DNA of 64,000 nucleotides from NCBI GenBank assembly GCA_015680685.1, contig MNCI01002119.1, positions 186,001 to 250,000 on the forward strand, written 5' to 3'. How positions within the stretch are numbered: the stretch's first letter is position 1; the number at the start of each line of letters is the position of its first letter. The notes under the pieces were generated by a model, which was given only the letters and a program-made list of their open reading frames with translations, was not told the origin of the DNA and searched no databases. This stretch comes from Gnetum montanum (Eukaryota; Streptophyta; Gnetopsida; Gnetales; Gnetaceae). Shown piece by piece: positions 34,001 through 45,189 of the stretch. Position numbers and translations under genes: made by a program.

Positions 34001-34565
34001 CTACTTGCAGGCAAATGGACAGGCAGAAGCTATGAACAAAGACATCATCAACTTGCTCAAGAAAATTCTTAGCAGTAGCAAGAGGTGGCATGAGTAAATC
34101 CTCTATGTGCTATGGGCTTATAGAATGACATGCAAGATGGCGATAGGTAAAACTCTTTACAGCCTTGTTTATGGATCTGAAGCGGTGTTGCCTCTTGATT
34201 TGTAGGTACCATCATTTAAAATAATCATGTCTAATGTTGTGAATGAAGCCCAGAACAATGAGTTGAGGATCATCGATCTTGAATCCATAGAGGAGGAGCG
34301 TGCACAAACACTTGGCTGCATCGAGCGATATCAAGATAGGAAATGGCAAAAGAATCATGCAAACCCACATCAATGGATGATAAAAAAGGTGAACCTCATT
34401 CTCAAGGTTGTCTATGAACATGTGAACAAATTCTCATCAAACTGGGAAGGTCCATTTATGGTCACAAAAGCCTATGGGAACAGAGCCTTCAAGCTGGTAG
34501 ACATGGATGGCAAAGAGTTTGTGAATCCTATGAATCACTTGTATCTCAAGCCATACTACATCTAA
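31098..34565 (+). pseudogene. pol pseudogene of element B (RT, RNase H, aRNH, integrase)
   Basis: The frame starts at ATG 31098 just after the candidate acceptor. RT spans about 31480-32190: LNKATIKDDFPLLSIDQ, then FCYTMMPFGLKNARATYQ, then the catalytic box as YVDE at about 31959, with the second Asp replaced by Glu. RNase H is the open stretch 32244-32729 (FFVYLATSDTSIMALL, RHYLFHSKVNIV). The archaeal-type RNase H is at about 32840-33240 (NNVAEYEGLFRGLLAA, GDSQLVVNQI, VDDLAILAL). Integrase follows: zinc region 33500-33652 (VHEGLCGAH, YYWPHMERD, CNMC), core with LDIIGPITPKS and D-N-G, and QANGQAEAMNKD. The C-terminus ends FVNPMNHLYLKPYYI at 34565. TAG and frame breaks, and the RT active-site change, make it dead. 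Confidence 0.92.
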
Positions 34566-34574
34566 TGCATGAGC

Positions 34575-34975
34575 AAGGTAAGAAAACCATCTACTATGAC
34601 GTAAAATTGGCAAAGCTCATTTGCTATGACGTAAAACTGGCAAAGGTTATCTGCTATGACTATAAACTGGTACAAAGATAGTCTGCTATGACTATAAACT
34701 AGCACATTTTCCATAATGTAAAAGTAGAAAAGATCATCTACTAGGACATAAAACTAGCATATATGGTCTGCTACGACCTTAAACTGGCCCATCCACCATC
34801 CACTATGATGATAAACTAGCACAGTGGTCTGCTGGGACATTAAACCCGCATAGTGATCTGCTAGGACCTTAAACTAGAACACATCGGTTTGCTAGGATCT
34901 TAAACTAGCACACTACAGTCTGCTGGGACCTCAAACTAGCACATCATGGTCTACCAGGACCTTAAACTAGGTTTA
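34575..34975 (+). repeat. Minisatellite 3 of element B
   Basis: About fifteen units of the form ctgctaggaccttaaactagcaca follow the integrase stop directly. Confidence 0.9.
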
Positions 34976-36303
34976 CGGCATAGCGTCCTTAGTGTGCATA
35001 CCCGACCCTATGAGCAAGCGAGCGTGCACAGTGCCAACACTGGGTGGGACGTTGCAATTCCAGAATGTAGTTCATGATGCTAAGAAAATACCCTCTAGAA
35101 TATATGCAAGGCCACTACCCATGGCATATTTGTGATCCTCTAAATATATCTTCTAACATCTTTCTGACCTTTTGAAGCTACCGCTATCATGGCCCATTGC
35201 CCTAGCAGTATCTTCCATGGTCGACACCTACTACTGGAGTCCCAACACTATTGTGGCCCAGCCACAATGTCGTTGTCCTCTAGCCCCTACCCTATTTTGA
35301 GCTCAATAGGTGATCATCTATTAAGCCTCTCTACTTATAGTTGAGCTACATAATGTTTTCCTTAGGCAGGGACTCCTAAGCACTCGCATCACCATAATTC
35401 CTAGCCTCCTCGGTGCCAACCCCTACACACTGATGCTGCCAGAACCTCCACTGGCCTTTCTGGTTTGGATGTTGCATGCCTTAGCAACAATCTCCATTAC
35501 TCCAGAAGTGTCCAAAGCTAGCAAGACCTTTACCTTCATCCTACTTGATGGTTGTTTCTTCTGGTTTTCTCTCTATTGTGTTTGCAGGGTACATGCTAGA
35601 GGAGCGTCAGTTAGAGGTGTGTTTCACCAAGGCTGTAGGACACTTCATCATTCCAAGGTGATCATCCTAACTAGCTTGGCTACTTGGCAGTGCACACCCT
35701 ATCCTCCCCCTTAATCTCCTTTACCTTGTTTCTTACACCCCAAACTCTCCTTCTCACACCTCTTTTTACAAATTTTCTTGATGCCTATAAAGCCCTCCTA
35801 TATGCTCAACCGCAAAGTCCATGATGTGTGTAATGCAATTCGCCACATGGGAAGCATCTGTAGGTAGGTCAAAGCCCCATGTGGATGTAATGAAACTCAT
35901 CTTTGGGAGGAAACGCCTATCCTACAACAACAAGGTTGTTTGCAAATGAACATGGAAAAACAGAAAATGAAAAGCGTAAAAGAGCAAAAGCTCAAAAAAA
36001 ACGCGTGTCCAAAAGAAATGGCACATCAGCTGTTTTGCAATGACCATCTCTAAGCATTCTGACAAGAGGTCATAAGCCTACAAAATAAATATTCCCATGC
36101 ATATCGACTCCCTCACAAGCATTCTGACGAGGGACCACACTATGCTACATCTTTCCCTTCCAAACACTGTTCTCGTAGATTCACCTTTTCCCCTTTCCTT
36201 ACATAATTATCCTGGCACTCTCAAGCATAGCTAAGTGACATCTAGAAAATTACTAAAGAGTGATGTTAGCATCTTGTCTTTCATGGTGTTTCATTAGATG
36301 TCG
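34976..36303 (+). other. 3' untranslated region of element B
   Basis: No gene is supported. Blocks shared with A and C include ggtgggacgttgcaattcc, ggcccagccacaatgtcg, an acceptor-like ctattgtgtttgcag at 35587, and catgtggatgtaatgaaact. The frame 35433-35714 is not conserved as protein. Confidence 0.6.
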
Positions 36304-36318
36304 TCAAAGAGGGGCTAG
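36304..36318 (+). other. Polypurine tract of element B
   Basis: The tract tcaaagaggggctag lies directly before the TG of the 3' LTR. Confidence 0.88.
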
Positions 36319-37960
36319 TGAAACACCATAAAATTTTGAAATCCTCTTGCTTCACTAGGGTCTTGGAATTTAGGCAAGGGTTTTGACAAGTGTAATGTCA
36401 TGATCATTGGGCAGGAAAATGTAAACATAGAAGATAGATTGTGCAATCTGACAAGTTTTCTACTTCCAGGACTGGCAGGCCCGATGGAATCTCTAGCTTG
36501 CCCATTGGACAATTCACCTAGCTATCAGTCTAACCAAAAACTATGCTAGGAGCTGTCGATGATGCTCAGGATGGGCAAAATAGTTTGACAAGTTTTCTAG
36601 TGAAGAAGTCTTCTACACTACGCTACACTGTGCAATGTAGAAAGCCTTTGAAAAATCAATCAAGTGTCCGAATACAAGTTTTAGCAAGATTTTTGCGCAA
36701 GACAAAGTCAGAATTCATTCAACACAGGATGCTATGCTACATAGCATAGCACAATGTAACAAGGGAGAAACATGAAAAGACTCGTCTGAGCAACTGTTTC
36801 GGTAAAAGGATTGCATCTAACAGCATTGTGGCTTCAAAAACTAATATGTCTCAATTAGCTCTTGAACCACAGGCAAAGTTTTCTCTTATGAAGCCCTGCA
36901 ACTTTGACAAAAATGCATGTTACATTGGCTGCTACGCTATGCTATGCTACGTAGTGTAGCATAACATAGAAAAAATGAAAATCAATAAAGTGCTTCAAAG
37001 GTTAACCCGGTATGTGCCAAGACTTCCATCAAATGTTGTTGACTCCAAAGAAAGTTTCCTGTTCAAATTGGTGGCTACACTATGCTACGCTACATAGCGT
37101 AGCATAGTGCAGCAAGCAGCTATGCTATGATGATGTGCTACACTACATAGCGTAGCACAACGTAGCGAGCATCAACGTTACTCTAATGTGCTAGACATGC
37201 ATTGTTAGCATATTGGATTCCAACATCTCCAGTATTGACAACATGGTCATAGCGTAGCAAGTTCATGACTGGCGTTGCACATCTACACAGTATGGGCATG
37301 TTAACATCTCGTGGGGTCCAGGACACATGGCACCTAAACCACATTTTTCTCCTACTCCTAGCCCTATAAATACCCCAGTGAAAAATTCTCAAGGGGTTGG
37401 CATTTTTTGGCATTAGCACTTTTGGGTTGGCTTTTTTTTTTGGCATTGACAAAGGGCAGTTGGCTTGTTAGCATTTGGCACAATTGGCTTGTTGGCATTT
37501 TGCGTTGGTTGGCTTTCTTGTTGGCTTGCAAGTTTGCATTCAATAGCATAGTTGGTATATTTTGAGTAGCTTGGTTACTCTTGAACTCTCTGTGCACCTC
37601 CAACATTGTATAATTTGTTATACATCCCTTAAACAAAGCAAACAATCAAACCTACAACCTTGAGGTGGTGCATTTTCTTACCTGAGTTTATTCTATTATC
37701 TCTTTATTTTTATCGCTGTTTGGCATCATTTCCTTCATTCCTGCATTTATTGATTATTGATTTTACCTCACGTATTCTGCATTCAAAACAACGTTCACAT
37801 AAGGTTAAGTTACACCAGTTAAGTCCATGACTGATCGACCAAACTGTTCAAGGCGTCCCACTTCTATTTTATCCACCACAGTCCTCACATGGATCTACGG
37901 TTAAACTATTCACCCAGAAACCTCTCAGTGTTCCATCCATCAACATTTTTGGTCGCTACA
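36319..37960 (+). repeat. 3' LTR of element B
   Basis: It measures 1642 bp, starts TGAAACACCATAAAA and ends tcgctaca. It has the palindrome cluster (36730-37170) and the TATA box at 37365. Confidence 0.93.
37365..37372 (+). promoter_or_regulatory. LTR TATA box (element B, 3' LTR)
   Basis: The sequence agccctataaataccccag is the conserved LTR promoter box. Confidence 0.72.
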
Positions 37961-37965
37961 CCAAA
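37961..37965. other. Target-site duplication of element B, right copy
   Basis: The bases ccaaa match 19335-19339. Confidence 0.93.
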
Positions 37966-38420
37966 GACCCTAACTACACTGCTACACTACCATTATGCCT
38001 GTATGTACACCACGTACCACTCTCACCTCTTTTCCTACAATAGCTATGCTCCCTCGTTTGGGGTGGTGCACTTTCATTCTCAATTTCTATTACATTTTTC
38101 AAGAATTTTTCTTTGGTATTTAGCATAAAACTTGCGTTTTCTCATTGTTTTATATGTATTTGCACATTTACATTGCTACCCTTAGGCCAAGACACCCCAC
38201 TGCACTTTGGCTTAGCCAGCCTTGGTGCTTGCATGTAATGTTGTATAAATCCCTTTTGTGCATGGTTGTCTTAACATCTTGTAAGTCCCTATCTGATCAA
38301 CAAGACCATTTAGGGCAGCCCATCTCTAGTTTCTAGCATAGACCTCACACATTCTTAGGGTTAGGCTATATGCCTGCTAACCTCTCAATGTTCCAGCCAC
38401 TAAAATTTTTGGTCATCATA
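37966..38420 (+). repeat. 3' LTR of element A, second part
   Basis: Starting gaccctaactacactgct, this stretch parallels 1476-1935 of A's 5' LTR and ends ggtcatcata. The open frames here (37889-38128 and others) have LTR counterparts and are not genes. Confidence 0.9.
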
Positions 38421-38425
38421 GTGCA
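38421..38425. other. Target-site duplication of element A, right copy
   Basis: The bases gtgca match 172-176. Confidence 0.93.
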
Positions 38426-38930
38426 TATGTTTGATCTTTACTTCACATTGATAATGTAATGATAGTCACATGTTCTTAGAGATAGCACATGGCCCCCCTT
38501 GTTGGGTTAGGATGAGATTCGAGCTACATTTTTAGCATTGGTTCTTAGTGGTTACATTGTTAGGACCCTTCCCTCATCATGATGGTTGGATTAAGGATGA
38601 AAATATCTTTGCCCCTGATGAGAATGCAATTTTGAAGTGTTGCCTATGGTCATTCTTTGTTTGGCATTCATCATGTGACAATAGTTTCATGTTTCTTAGG
38701 ATGGCATGTGTTCCCTCTTGGTGAGTTTAGACAAGATTTGAACCATGTTTTGAGCTTTGGTTCATAGTGGTTTCATTGCTGGGATGCATCTCTCACCTTG
38801 ATGGTTGGATAGAGGATGGAAATGTCCTTACCATTGAGGAGAATGTAATTTTGAAGTGGTTCTTATGGCCAATCTTGTTTTCGCATTTGTAATGTGATGA
38901 TAGTTTCATGTGCCTCATGATTGCCATGGC
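38426..38930. repeat. ~220-bp tandem repeat upstream of 18S
   Basis: There are two full units and part of a third (starts about 38426, 38641 and 38861), each ending like gaggagaatgcaattttgaagtg. The first unit matches the subtype at 63628 and the second the subtype at 63847, so unit order is kept between the two places. No coding content is seen. Confidence 0.85.
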
Positions 38931-39649
38931 CTATGTTGTTGAGTTAAGATGAGATGTGAATAATTCCTTCAATGTCAGCTCACAATGGTTGCATTTTTGG
39001 AATAAATTTCCTATTTTGCAAGATGTGATAGTGGTTGTGCGCATGTAAATGACTGTATCAATTTGATGTGGTTGAGGTAGTAGAGCATCATGATGCCCTT
39101 ACAGGGTAGCATAGAGTGTGTGTTTCCTTTGCCTAATCATGGATTCGACCACTTAGTAGCACACAGGTGGTAGATGCAGGTTCATGTGCACATGTTGGAA
39201 AATGAAGAGGAGGTAGGTTCTCTTTTCCTTCATGCACATTCAGTTGTTTGATTCTTTAGTGTGTTCCCCAAGGGGGCCTTGGATAGTGCAGTGTGTGCTA
39301 CTTCCTATGTGGAACTTTATTTGCATAGAGAAGCACTTTTGAGGAAGCTCTCTTGAGTCTAGTTATCCTATCAAGGATGTTGGAACCCATTGGCATACCT
39401 CGATGTTAGGAATTTTTGGAAATGTTGGATAGTGTGGGTAGTAAGTTGTGAACTTCTACAACACCTTTGACACTTGCATGTTCATGGGTGAGAGTAAGGC
39501 TACATTTGTCATCATTTGTGATGTTGTGTTTCTGCACATGCAATTGCACAACTTGGGGAAAGATACCCACGAAAGATGTTGTGTGAAATGGATGCAAGGA
39601 GGGTTATTTGTGCCTTTCAAGTAAGGAAGGATGATGGTGCCCATGGCAT
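38931..39649 (+). other. 5' external transcribed spacer-like region
   Basis: This lies directly upstream of the 18S pseudogene. The part 39050-39260 is homologous to 50430-50640, where it precedes the ~700-bp array (shared words include cacaggtggtaga, ggaaatgaagagga and gtaggttctc). No coding sequence was found. The call as ETS rests on position and not on a known spacer sequence. No Pol I start site was recognised. Confidence 0.55.
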
Positions 39650-41461
39650 TACTTTTTTGATCCTACTAGTAGTCATATGCTTTTCTCAAGTATTAAGTCA
39701 TGCATGTCTAAGTATGAACTACTTCAAATGGTGGAATTGTGGATGGCTCATTAAATCAGTTATAGTTTCTTTGATGGTACCTTACTACTTGGATAACCAT
39801 AGTAATTATAAAGCTAATATGTGTAGCAAATCTTGACTCTTGAAAGGAATGTATTTATTAGATAAAAGGCTGATGCAAGCTTGATCATTTTCTTGGTGAA
39901 TCATTGTAACTTGATGGATTGCACAACCCTTGTGTCAGTGATGTTTCATTCAAATTTTTGTCCTATCAACTTTCGATGGTAGGATAGAGGCCTACCATGG
40001 TTGTGATGGATGATAGAGAATTAGGGTTCAATTCAAGAGAGGGAGCCTAAGAAATGGCTACCACATCCAAGGAAGGCAGTAGATGCATATATTACCTAAT
40101 CTTGACATGGGGAGGTAGTGATAATAAATAACAATATCGAGCTCATTAAGTATGGTAATTGAAATGAGTACAATTTAAACCCCTCAATGAGGATCATTGG
40201 AGGGCAAGTCTGGTGCCAGTAGCTATGGTAATTAAAGCTCCAATAGTGCATATTTAAGTTTTTGTAGTTAAAAAGATCATAGTTGAATCTTGGGATGGGG
40301 AAATTGGTCCACTAATCTTGTGTGCATCAATCAGTTCATTCCTTCTATCAATGACATGGTCCTAGCCTTAATTGGTTGGGTTGTAGCTCTAACACTGTTA
40401 CTTTGAAAAAATTAGAGTGCTCAAACCAAGCCTATGCTCTGAATACATTAGCATGGAATAACGTGATAGGATTTTGATACTGTTATGTTGGCCTTCAAGA
40501 TAGAAGTAATGATTAATAGGGACTATTAGGGGCATTCATACTTCATTGTCAGAGGTGAAATTCTTGGATTTATGAAAGATGAACTACTAGAAAAGCATTT
40601 GCCAAGAATTTTTTCATTAATCAAGAATGAAAACTAGGGGCTTGAAAATCATTAGATACCATCCTAGTCTCAACCATAAATGATGTCAACTAGGGATCAA
40701 CAGATGTTGCTTTTAAGACTCTATCAGCATCTTCTAAGAAATCAGAGTGTTTGGGTTCCAAGGGGAGTATGGTTGCAAGGTTGAAATTTAAAGGAATTCA
40801 TGGAAGGGCATCACCAGGATTGGATCCTATGGCTTAATTTCACTCAACATGGAAAAACTTATCAAGTCTAGACATAGTAAGGATTGAAAAATTGAGATAT
40901 CTTTCTTGATTCTATGGGTGGTGGTGCATGGCTGTTCTTAGTTGTTCGAGTGATTTGTCTAGTTAATTATGTTAATGAATGAGACCTCAACCTACTAAAT
41001 AGCTATGTGGAGGTACACCCTTTGTATATAGCTTCTTAGAGGACTATGGCCACTTAGGCCATGGAATTTTGAGGCAATAATATATCTATAATGACCTTAG
41101 ATGTTATGGGCCACATGTGCACTACATTGATGCATTTAGTGAGCTTCTTTCCCTAGTCTGAGAGGATTGGGAAATTTTGTATAAATGCATCATGATGTGG
41201 ATAGGTCTTTGCAATTATTGATCTTCAATAATGAATTCTTGGTAAGCATGAGTCATCAACTCACATTAACTACATCCCTGCCCTTTGTACACACTACCTA
41301 TCACTCCTACCAATTGAAACGATCTAGTGAAATGTTCAGATTATGGCAACGATGATGGTTTTTCCATCATCGACATTGTGAGAAGCTCACTGAACCTTAT
41401 TGTGTAGAGGAAGAAGAAGTCATAACAAGGTTACCATAGGTAAACTTGTGGTAGGATCATT
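39650..41461 (+). pseudogene. 18S rRNA pseudogene, near full length
   Basis: This decayed copy of the small-subunit rRNA gene is about 1812 bp, close to the ~1.81 kb of plant 18S. The 5' end reads ttgatcctactagtagtcat at 39657. The 530-loop equivalent is gtgccagtagctatggtaat at 40213-40232, with GC bases turned to AT. The stretch from ggtgaaattcttggatttat (about 40554) to the region near 40790 is clear, and the 3' end has cataacaaggttaccatagg at 41421-41440 and ggatcatt at 41461. Colinearity is kept from end to end. Most differences are C-to-T or G-to-A, including at universally conserved sites, so it cannot make a working rRNA. The pattern fits a silenced, methylated rDNA copy. Confidence 0.95.
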
Positions 41462-42290
41462 GACATGCACATGATTTGAACCATTCATTACAGTCTTGTG
41501 AGGTGCTCGCGATGGGACATCCTATGAATGAAAGTGGTCCATTGGGTTCTATGTTTCTATTGTAGTAGCAAAGAATGATTGAAAGACCTCTATGAAGCAT
41601 CCACAATGGTGGTTCCTTAAAAGGACAATCAAGGGTGATGCCCATCTATGTGATTTCCCTATGGTAGGGACTTCATGCAACACCTGTGGGAGAGCATGCG
41701 CTTAGTGGGACATGAGACGTTGCATCTAAATTACACCTCATACGTTTAATAGATTAATGCCTTGAAGGGAATGTCATTGCCTAGGTAGATTTTAGGGGAA
41801 AGGATCAATCCAGAGTGCTCAAAGGATGGGGTTTTGGTTCCCTCCTAACAAAGGATGTGTCAGCCATGATCATTGCCCTTTGTTGAGGATAGGTGTAGAG
41901 ATGTTCATTTCGGGAGTGAAGACCCTTGAATGGAGCATCTCTGGCTTGGTGAGAAAATTTTGATTCTTCAAATACATTCATGATTGGTGAAAATGTTCTA
42001 AACATATTTAAATATAGCCTAGATGTGAGGGGGACATACAAGGACTACTCTCTTTTCCTAGCCATCCAATTCTACAAAAATAGAGGCACATAAGAGGGAG
42101 GGATAAGATGCAATGGTTGGGAGTAGTTCTCCTTTCCCATCACACATGTTCAAGATTAATAGCTACCTTTAGCCTCTTGATCATATGGTATGTCATTCCT
42201 TTGAACATTGTAGGGTCATTGGGGACATTACACTGAAGAACTGCAGTGTTGGTGCTTCGTAGGTTCTCGTTCTACCTATCCATTGTTGCA
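41462..42290 (+). other. ITS1-like sequence after 18S, truncated
   Basis: The sequence follows the 18S 3' end without a break, as ITS1 would. No 5.8S motif is found before element C begins at about 42290. At more than 800 bp this is longer than a typical flowering-plant ITS1 and fits the long ITS1 of many gymnosperms. The small open frames (41457-41645, 41805-42041, minus) look like chance. Confidence 0.6.
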
Positions 42291-42292
42291 TA

Positions 42293-44284
42293 GCAAGGTT
42301 GTCATTATAGTGGCCGCTGTGGCAAACGAAGAAAACCCCAACAACAACAAGAACAACAATAAAGCGATCATAGTAGCACCTAACCCAGCACCCAACCAGG
42401 GCAACGTAGCTCAACCCTCCACATCTACATCTGAAACATCTGCACTACCCAAGCGAAACTTTGAGCATAAAGATCGCTCTAAATATACTTCACTGCCTGT
42501 CAAGCCTTCAAAACTTCTAAAGAAATTACTAGGGATGGGGTATATCCAACATAAGTAGATGTCAAATGAGGGAGTCAAAAAACATCAATGGTACTATGAA
42601 CTCCTTAGGAACCCCTCATTGGCTTTGCCCAATGAGCCACCAGTTCCTAAGAATTTCAAGCTGGAGTGGTTCTGTGACTACCATCAACAGTGTGGTCATG
42701 ACACAGATTACTTCATGGCATTAAAAGATGACATCCAAAGAATGATTGATCAAGGGAAACTGGTTTTAGACAAAAGAAACCCAGTGTGTCTCAAAAATAA
42801 ATCTTTACATCTCTATACAGAAAATTGGCTACATTACCAACACCATCGGCATTGACAATAATCCTAAACCTTCCTAGTAGCTGTTTGTGGTTTGTGTGCC
42901 TTAGCGTAGCGCACCAACACCACTAACAGCTAAGCAAACTTTGTAGAAATCATTTTTCCTGAGAGTCCCTGCCTAGACATCTACTCCTTCACCGCTTGTA
43001 AGCAAAAAAGCACCACCGTTGCATGCATTAACACCATTAGTGCCATTCATCATCACGGGACCAAGTCATTTAATCACCCCTGCCCCACATAAGAAAACAC
43101 CTCAGTCTTCTCATCCAAAAAAATGAGAAGAGCATTTGAGAAGTGAGGTGTTGATGGAACATACCACCCCAGGTATTTCCAAACCTACGTCCTCGTCCTC
43201 TGCATCTACGTCCTCATTGCCAAAGGATGACATTACTACATGTGCACAGTCATCACCACCTCACCTGAAAGGGTCTGATCTTAGACCCACAACTGTCTCT
43301 CCTCAGCAAATTTGTCTCCTAGGACGAATGGAAGAGGAGAAAGGTAGTAAATAGGAAGGTGTCCTGGACCTTTTAAGCCTTCTCACTTAGGTCAAGCAAC
43401 CTTTGAAACAAAAAAACATAATGTTAAGCTTGTATGATTGAATTATGACTTCTATTGCACACCGTGAGGCTTTGGTTCACATGTTAATGGAAATACCAGT
43501 TGAAGAGAACATGCCAGCAAAAGAAAAAGTGATTCACTCAGTTATGCTTCCTTCAACGCCTGTAGAACCACAACCATCCCAATTGACTTTTTGCGATGAT
43601 TTCATTAGGGAAGACCCTAAAAAGGTTTAGGTGACTACAAAATCTCTTTTTATCATAATTTGGGTCAGTCAACATAAGATCCAAAGGGTCCATGTTGATG
43701 ATGGGGCTACTACGAACGTCATCCCATTCCCTATTGTGAATAAGGTGGGTTTAGTTGACCAAATCAGACCCATGACAACATCCTGCTTAAAGTTGTTCAA
43801 CGAGGCATGGGTCGTGGTGAAAGGCATGGTCCACATTGACTTTGTGGTAGGGGACCAGTTCCCCACTAATGCAATGTTTATCATGGTGGAAGAGATGCCT
43901 GGGTTTAACCTGATCTTGGGGAGGTCATGGTTAGCACAACTTAGGGTTGTCTCCTCACCCATACATCAGGAGATCCATCTACCGTATGCAGGCAAGGAGA
44001 TGATAATCCACGGTGATGAGGTGGCAACGTAAGCAAAAAATAATGTAGATATGGAGCAGGGATCATAGGTCATAACCTCCAAGAACGAAGTTCTTGTCTC
44101 CATAAATATTAATTACTTGGCAAAAGAGCCAGCCTAACATGCTAGTTGAGAAAACAAAAATGTGTGGGCCAAGTTGCCCTTCCAAGTAGAGGACAATGAT
44201 GTAGACAAATGCCTTAGGAAAGTGTCTTGGCCTTATGCCTTGCCCAATCCATGATGGGTCATAAAGTAGTTACACATAGTGTAG
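42293..44284 (+). pseudogene. gag (C-terminal part)-pro pseudogene of element C
   Basis: It begins in the basic linker after the gag core (NEENPNNNKNNNKA). The zinc knuckle at about 42670 reads FCDYHQQCGHDTDYF, again with Tyr for the last Cys. The 98-codon stretch 42559-42855 is open. The protease is the best preserved in the window: 43631-44032 is open for 133 codons with the canonical active site VDDGATTNVIPFP near 43697 and FNLILGRSWLAQ. The frame ends at 44284 after IK-stop-LHIV, parallel to A and B. Stops and the lost N-terminus make it nonfunctional. Confidence 0.88.
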
Positions 44285-44409
44285 CAACCCCACTGCTTTC
44301 TGCCCCGTTAACATCCTTTGTACATTTACTGCTTATTGGCTTCGCATTCATCCATCTATGCTAGGTACACCAACTTACTTTTCTAAAATCGTTAACATAC
44401 CTTATGTTT
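44285..44409 (+). other. Spacer after gag-pro (element C)
   Basis: A short AT-rich stretch starts gtagcaaccccactgctt right after the stop and is homologous to B's spacer. No gene is seen. Confidence 0.4.
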
Positions 44410-44765
44410 ATGCCATGGCCCAAAATGGCCTAAAAATATATCACCCCATGGCTCGAAATGGCCTAATACTAGTAATGGCCTGAAATGGCCTAAAACTAGC
44501 CATGGCCCAAAATGGCCTAAAACTAGTGATGGCCTGAAATGGCCTAAAACTAGCGATGGCCTGAAATGGCCTAAAACTAGTGATGGCCCTAAATGGCCTA
44601 AAACTATGCATGGCCTGAAATGGACTAAAACTATACCATCACCCCATGGCCCAAAATGGCCTAAAACTATATTGCACCATGGCCCAGAATGGCCTAAAAC
44701 TAGCCATGGCCTGAAATGGCCTAAAAATAGTAGTGGTCCAAAATGGCCTAAAACTAAAATGAAAA
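44410..44765 (+). repeat. Minisatellite 1 of element C
   Basis: About twelve units of the form atggcctgaaatggcctaaaactag, the cleanest copy of this array in the window. The open frames on both strands here, with Gly-His-Phe-Gly-Pro-type repeats, are translations of the repeat. Confidence 0.93.
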
Positions 44766-44911
44766 ACATAGAAAACAATCACATAGATAACATACGTAAC
44801 ACATAAACTAGAGTAGCATAAATCTTGCCATAATCTATTTTTCATTCAAAATTTCCCTTAGACAATGTTTGCAACAGTTTTACAAAAATACAAAAATCAA
44901 AAGCCCTGTTG

Positions 44912-45180
44912 TCATATGTCATCTTCCCCTGCATCATTTCCCTCTGCATCTCCTTCTTCTGCATCATCATCATTTCCACCCTCTAGAGGCCCTACTTCTT
45001 CATCTGGAATCTGCACCATAAATATGAAATAGTCAGCTAGAGTTACACATAACAGCTAGAAAAACATAAACTGTTGCATCGCAGAAAGTGACTAACCTAG
45101 GATGGCCCCACATCTATCTCATGGGGTATGCAATCCAATCTGATCCCGAGGCAGTGCTAGACCTCCTCCTCTATAATATC
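44912..45180 (-). pseudogene. Antisense gene remnant of element C (last two exons)
   Basis: On the minus strand the penultimate exon ends IIEEEV...IPHEIDVGPS at 45097. An 86-bp intron (45096-45011, GTTAGT...GTGCAG, with CTGAC inside) follows, then the last exon, 45010-44912, encodes an acidic tail ending EDDI-stop. This matches B exon for exon, including intron length. The rest was removed by the internal deletion. Confidence 0.75.
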
Positions 45181-45189
45181 CACCCAATG

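Larger units (their letters stand above)
19340..37960 (+). mobile_element. Element B: Tat-lineage LTR retrotransposon nested in A's 3' LTR
   Basis: This full-length 18,621-bp element is bounded by ccaaa duplications. Both LTRs measure 1642 bp, and by eye they differ at very roughly one base in seven over the first 200 bp, mostly transitions. It carries gag-pro (21226-25026), minisatellite 1, an antisense multi-exon gene (25597-30334), an antisense TATA box, minisatellite 2, pol (31098-34565), minisatellite 3, a 3' UTR and a polypurine tract. All frames carry stops, but the antisense gene is the most complete copy in the window. It is the same family as A, C and D. Confidence 0.95.
177..38420 (+). 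mobile_element. Element A: Tat-lineage Ty3/gypsy LTR retrotransposon, split by nested element B
   Basis: This is a complete but dead LTR retrotransposon bounded by gtgca duplications. Its own length is about 19.6 kb once B (19340-37960) and one ccaaa duplication are subtracted. Sense order: 5' LTR, probable primer-binding site, gag-pro, minisatellite, an antisense gene, RT, RNase H, archaeal-type RNase H, integrase, minisatellite, 3' UTR, purine tract, 3' LTR. Assignment to the Tat lineage rests on the second RNase H between RNase H and integrase and on the WGLDIIGP-type integrase core. Every frame is broken, mainly by TAG codons, and CpG is scarce. It is older than B, which sits in its 3' LTR, and older than the solo LTR in its RT. 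Confidence 0.93.

Noticed and set aside
38270-38300. A splice-donor-like GTAAGTCC in U5 of A's 3' LTR and of D
   Set aside because: B and C have TTAAGTCC or CTAAGTCC at this place, so the GT is not a family feature.
44392-44778. A 128-codon open frame (minus strand) with Gly-His-Phe-Gly-Pro-type repeats
   Set aside because: It is a translation of the ~27-bp minisatellite 1, which has no stop in that frame. It has no independent support.
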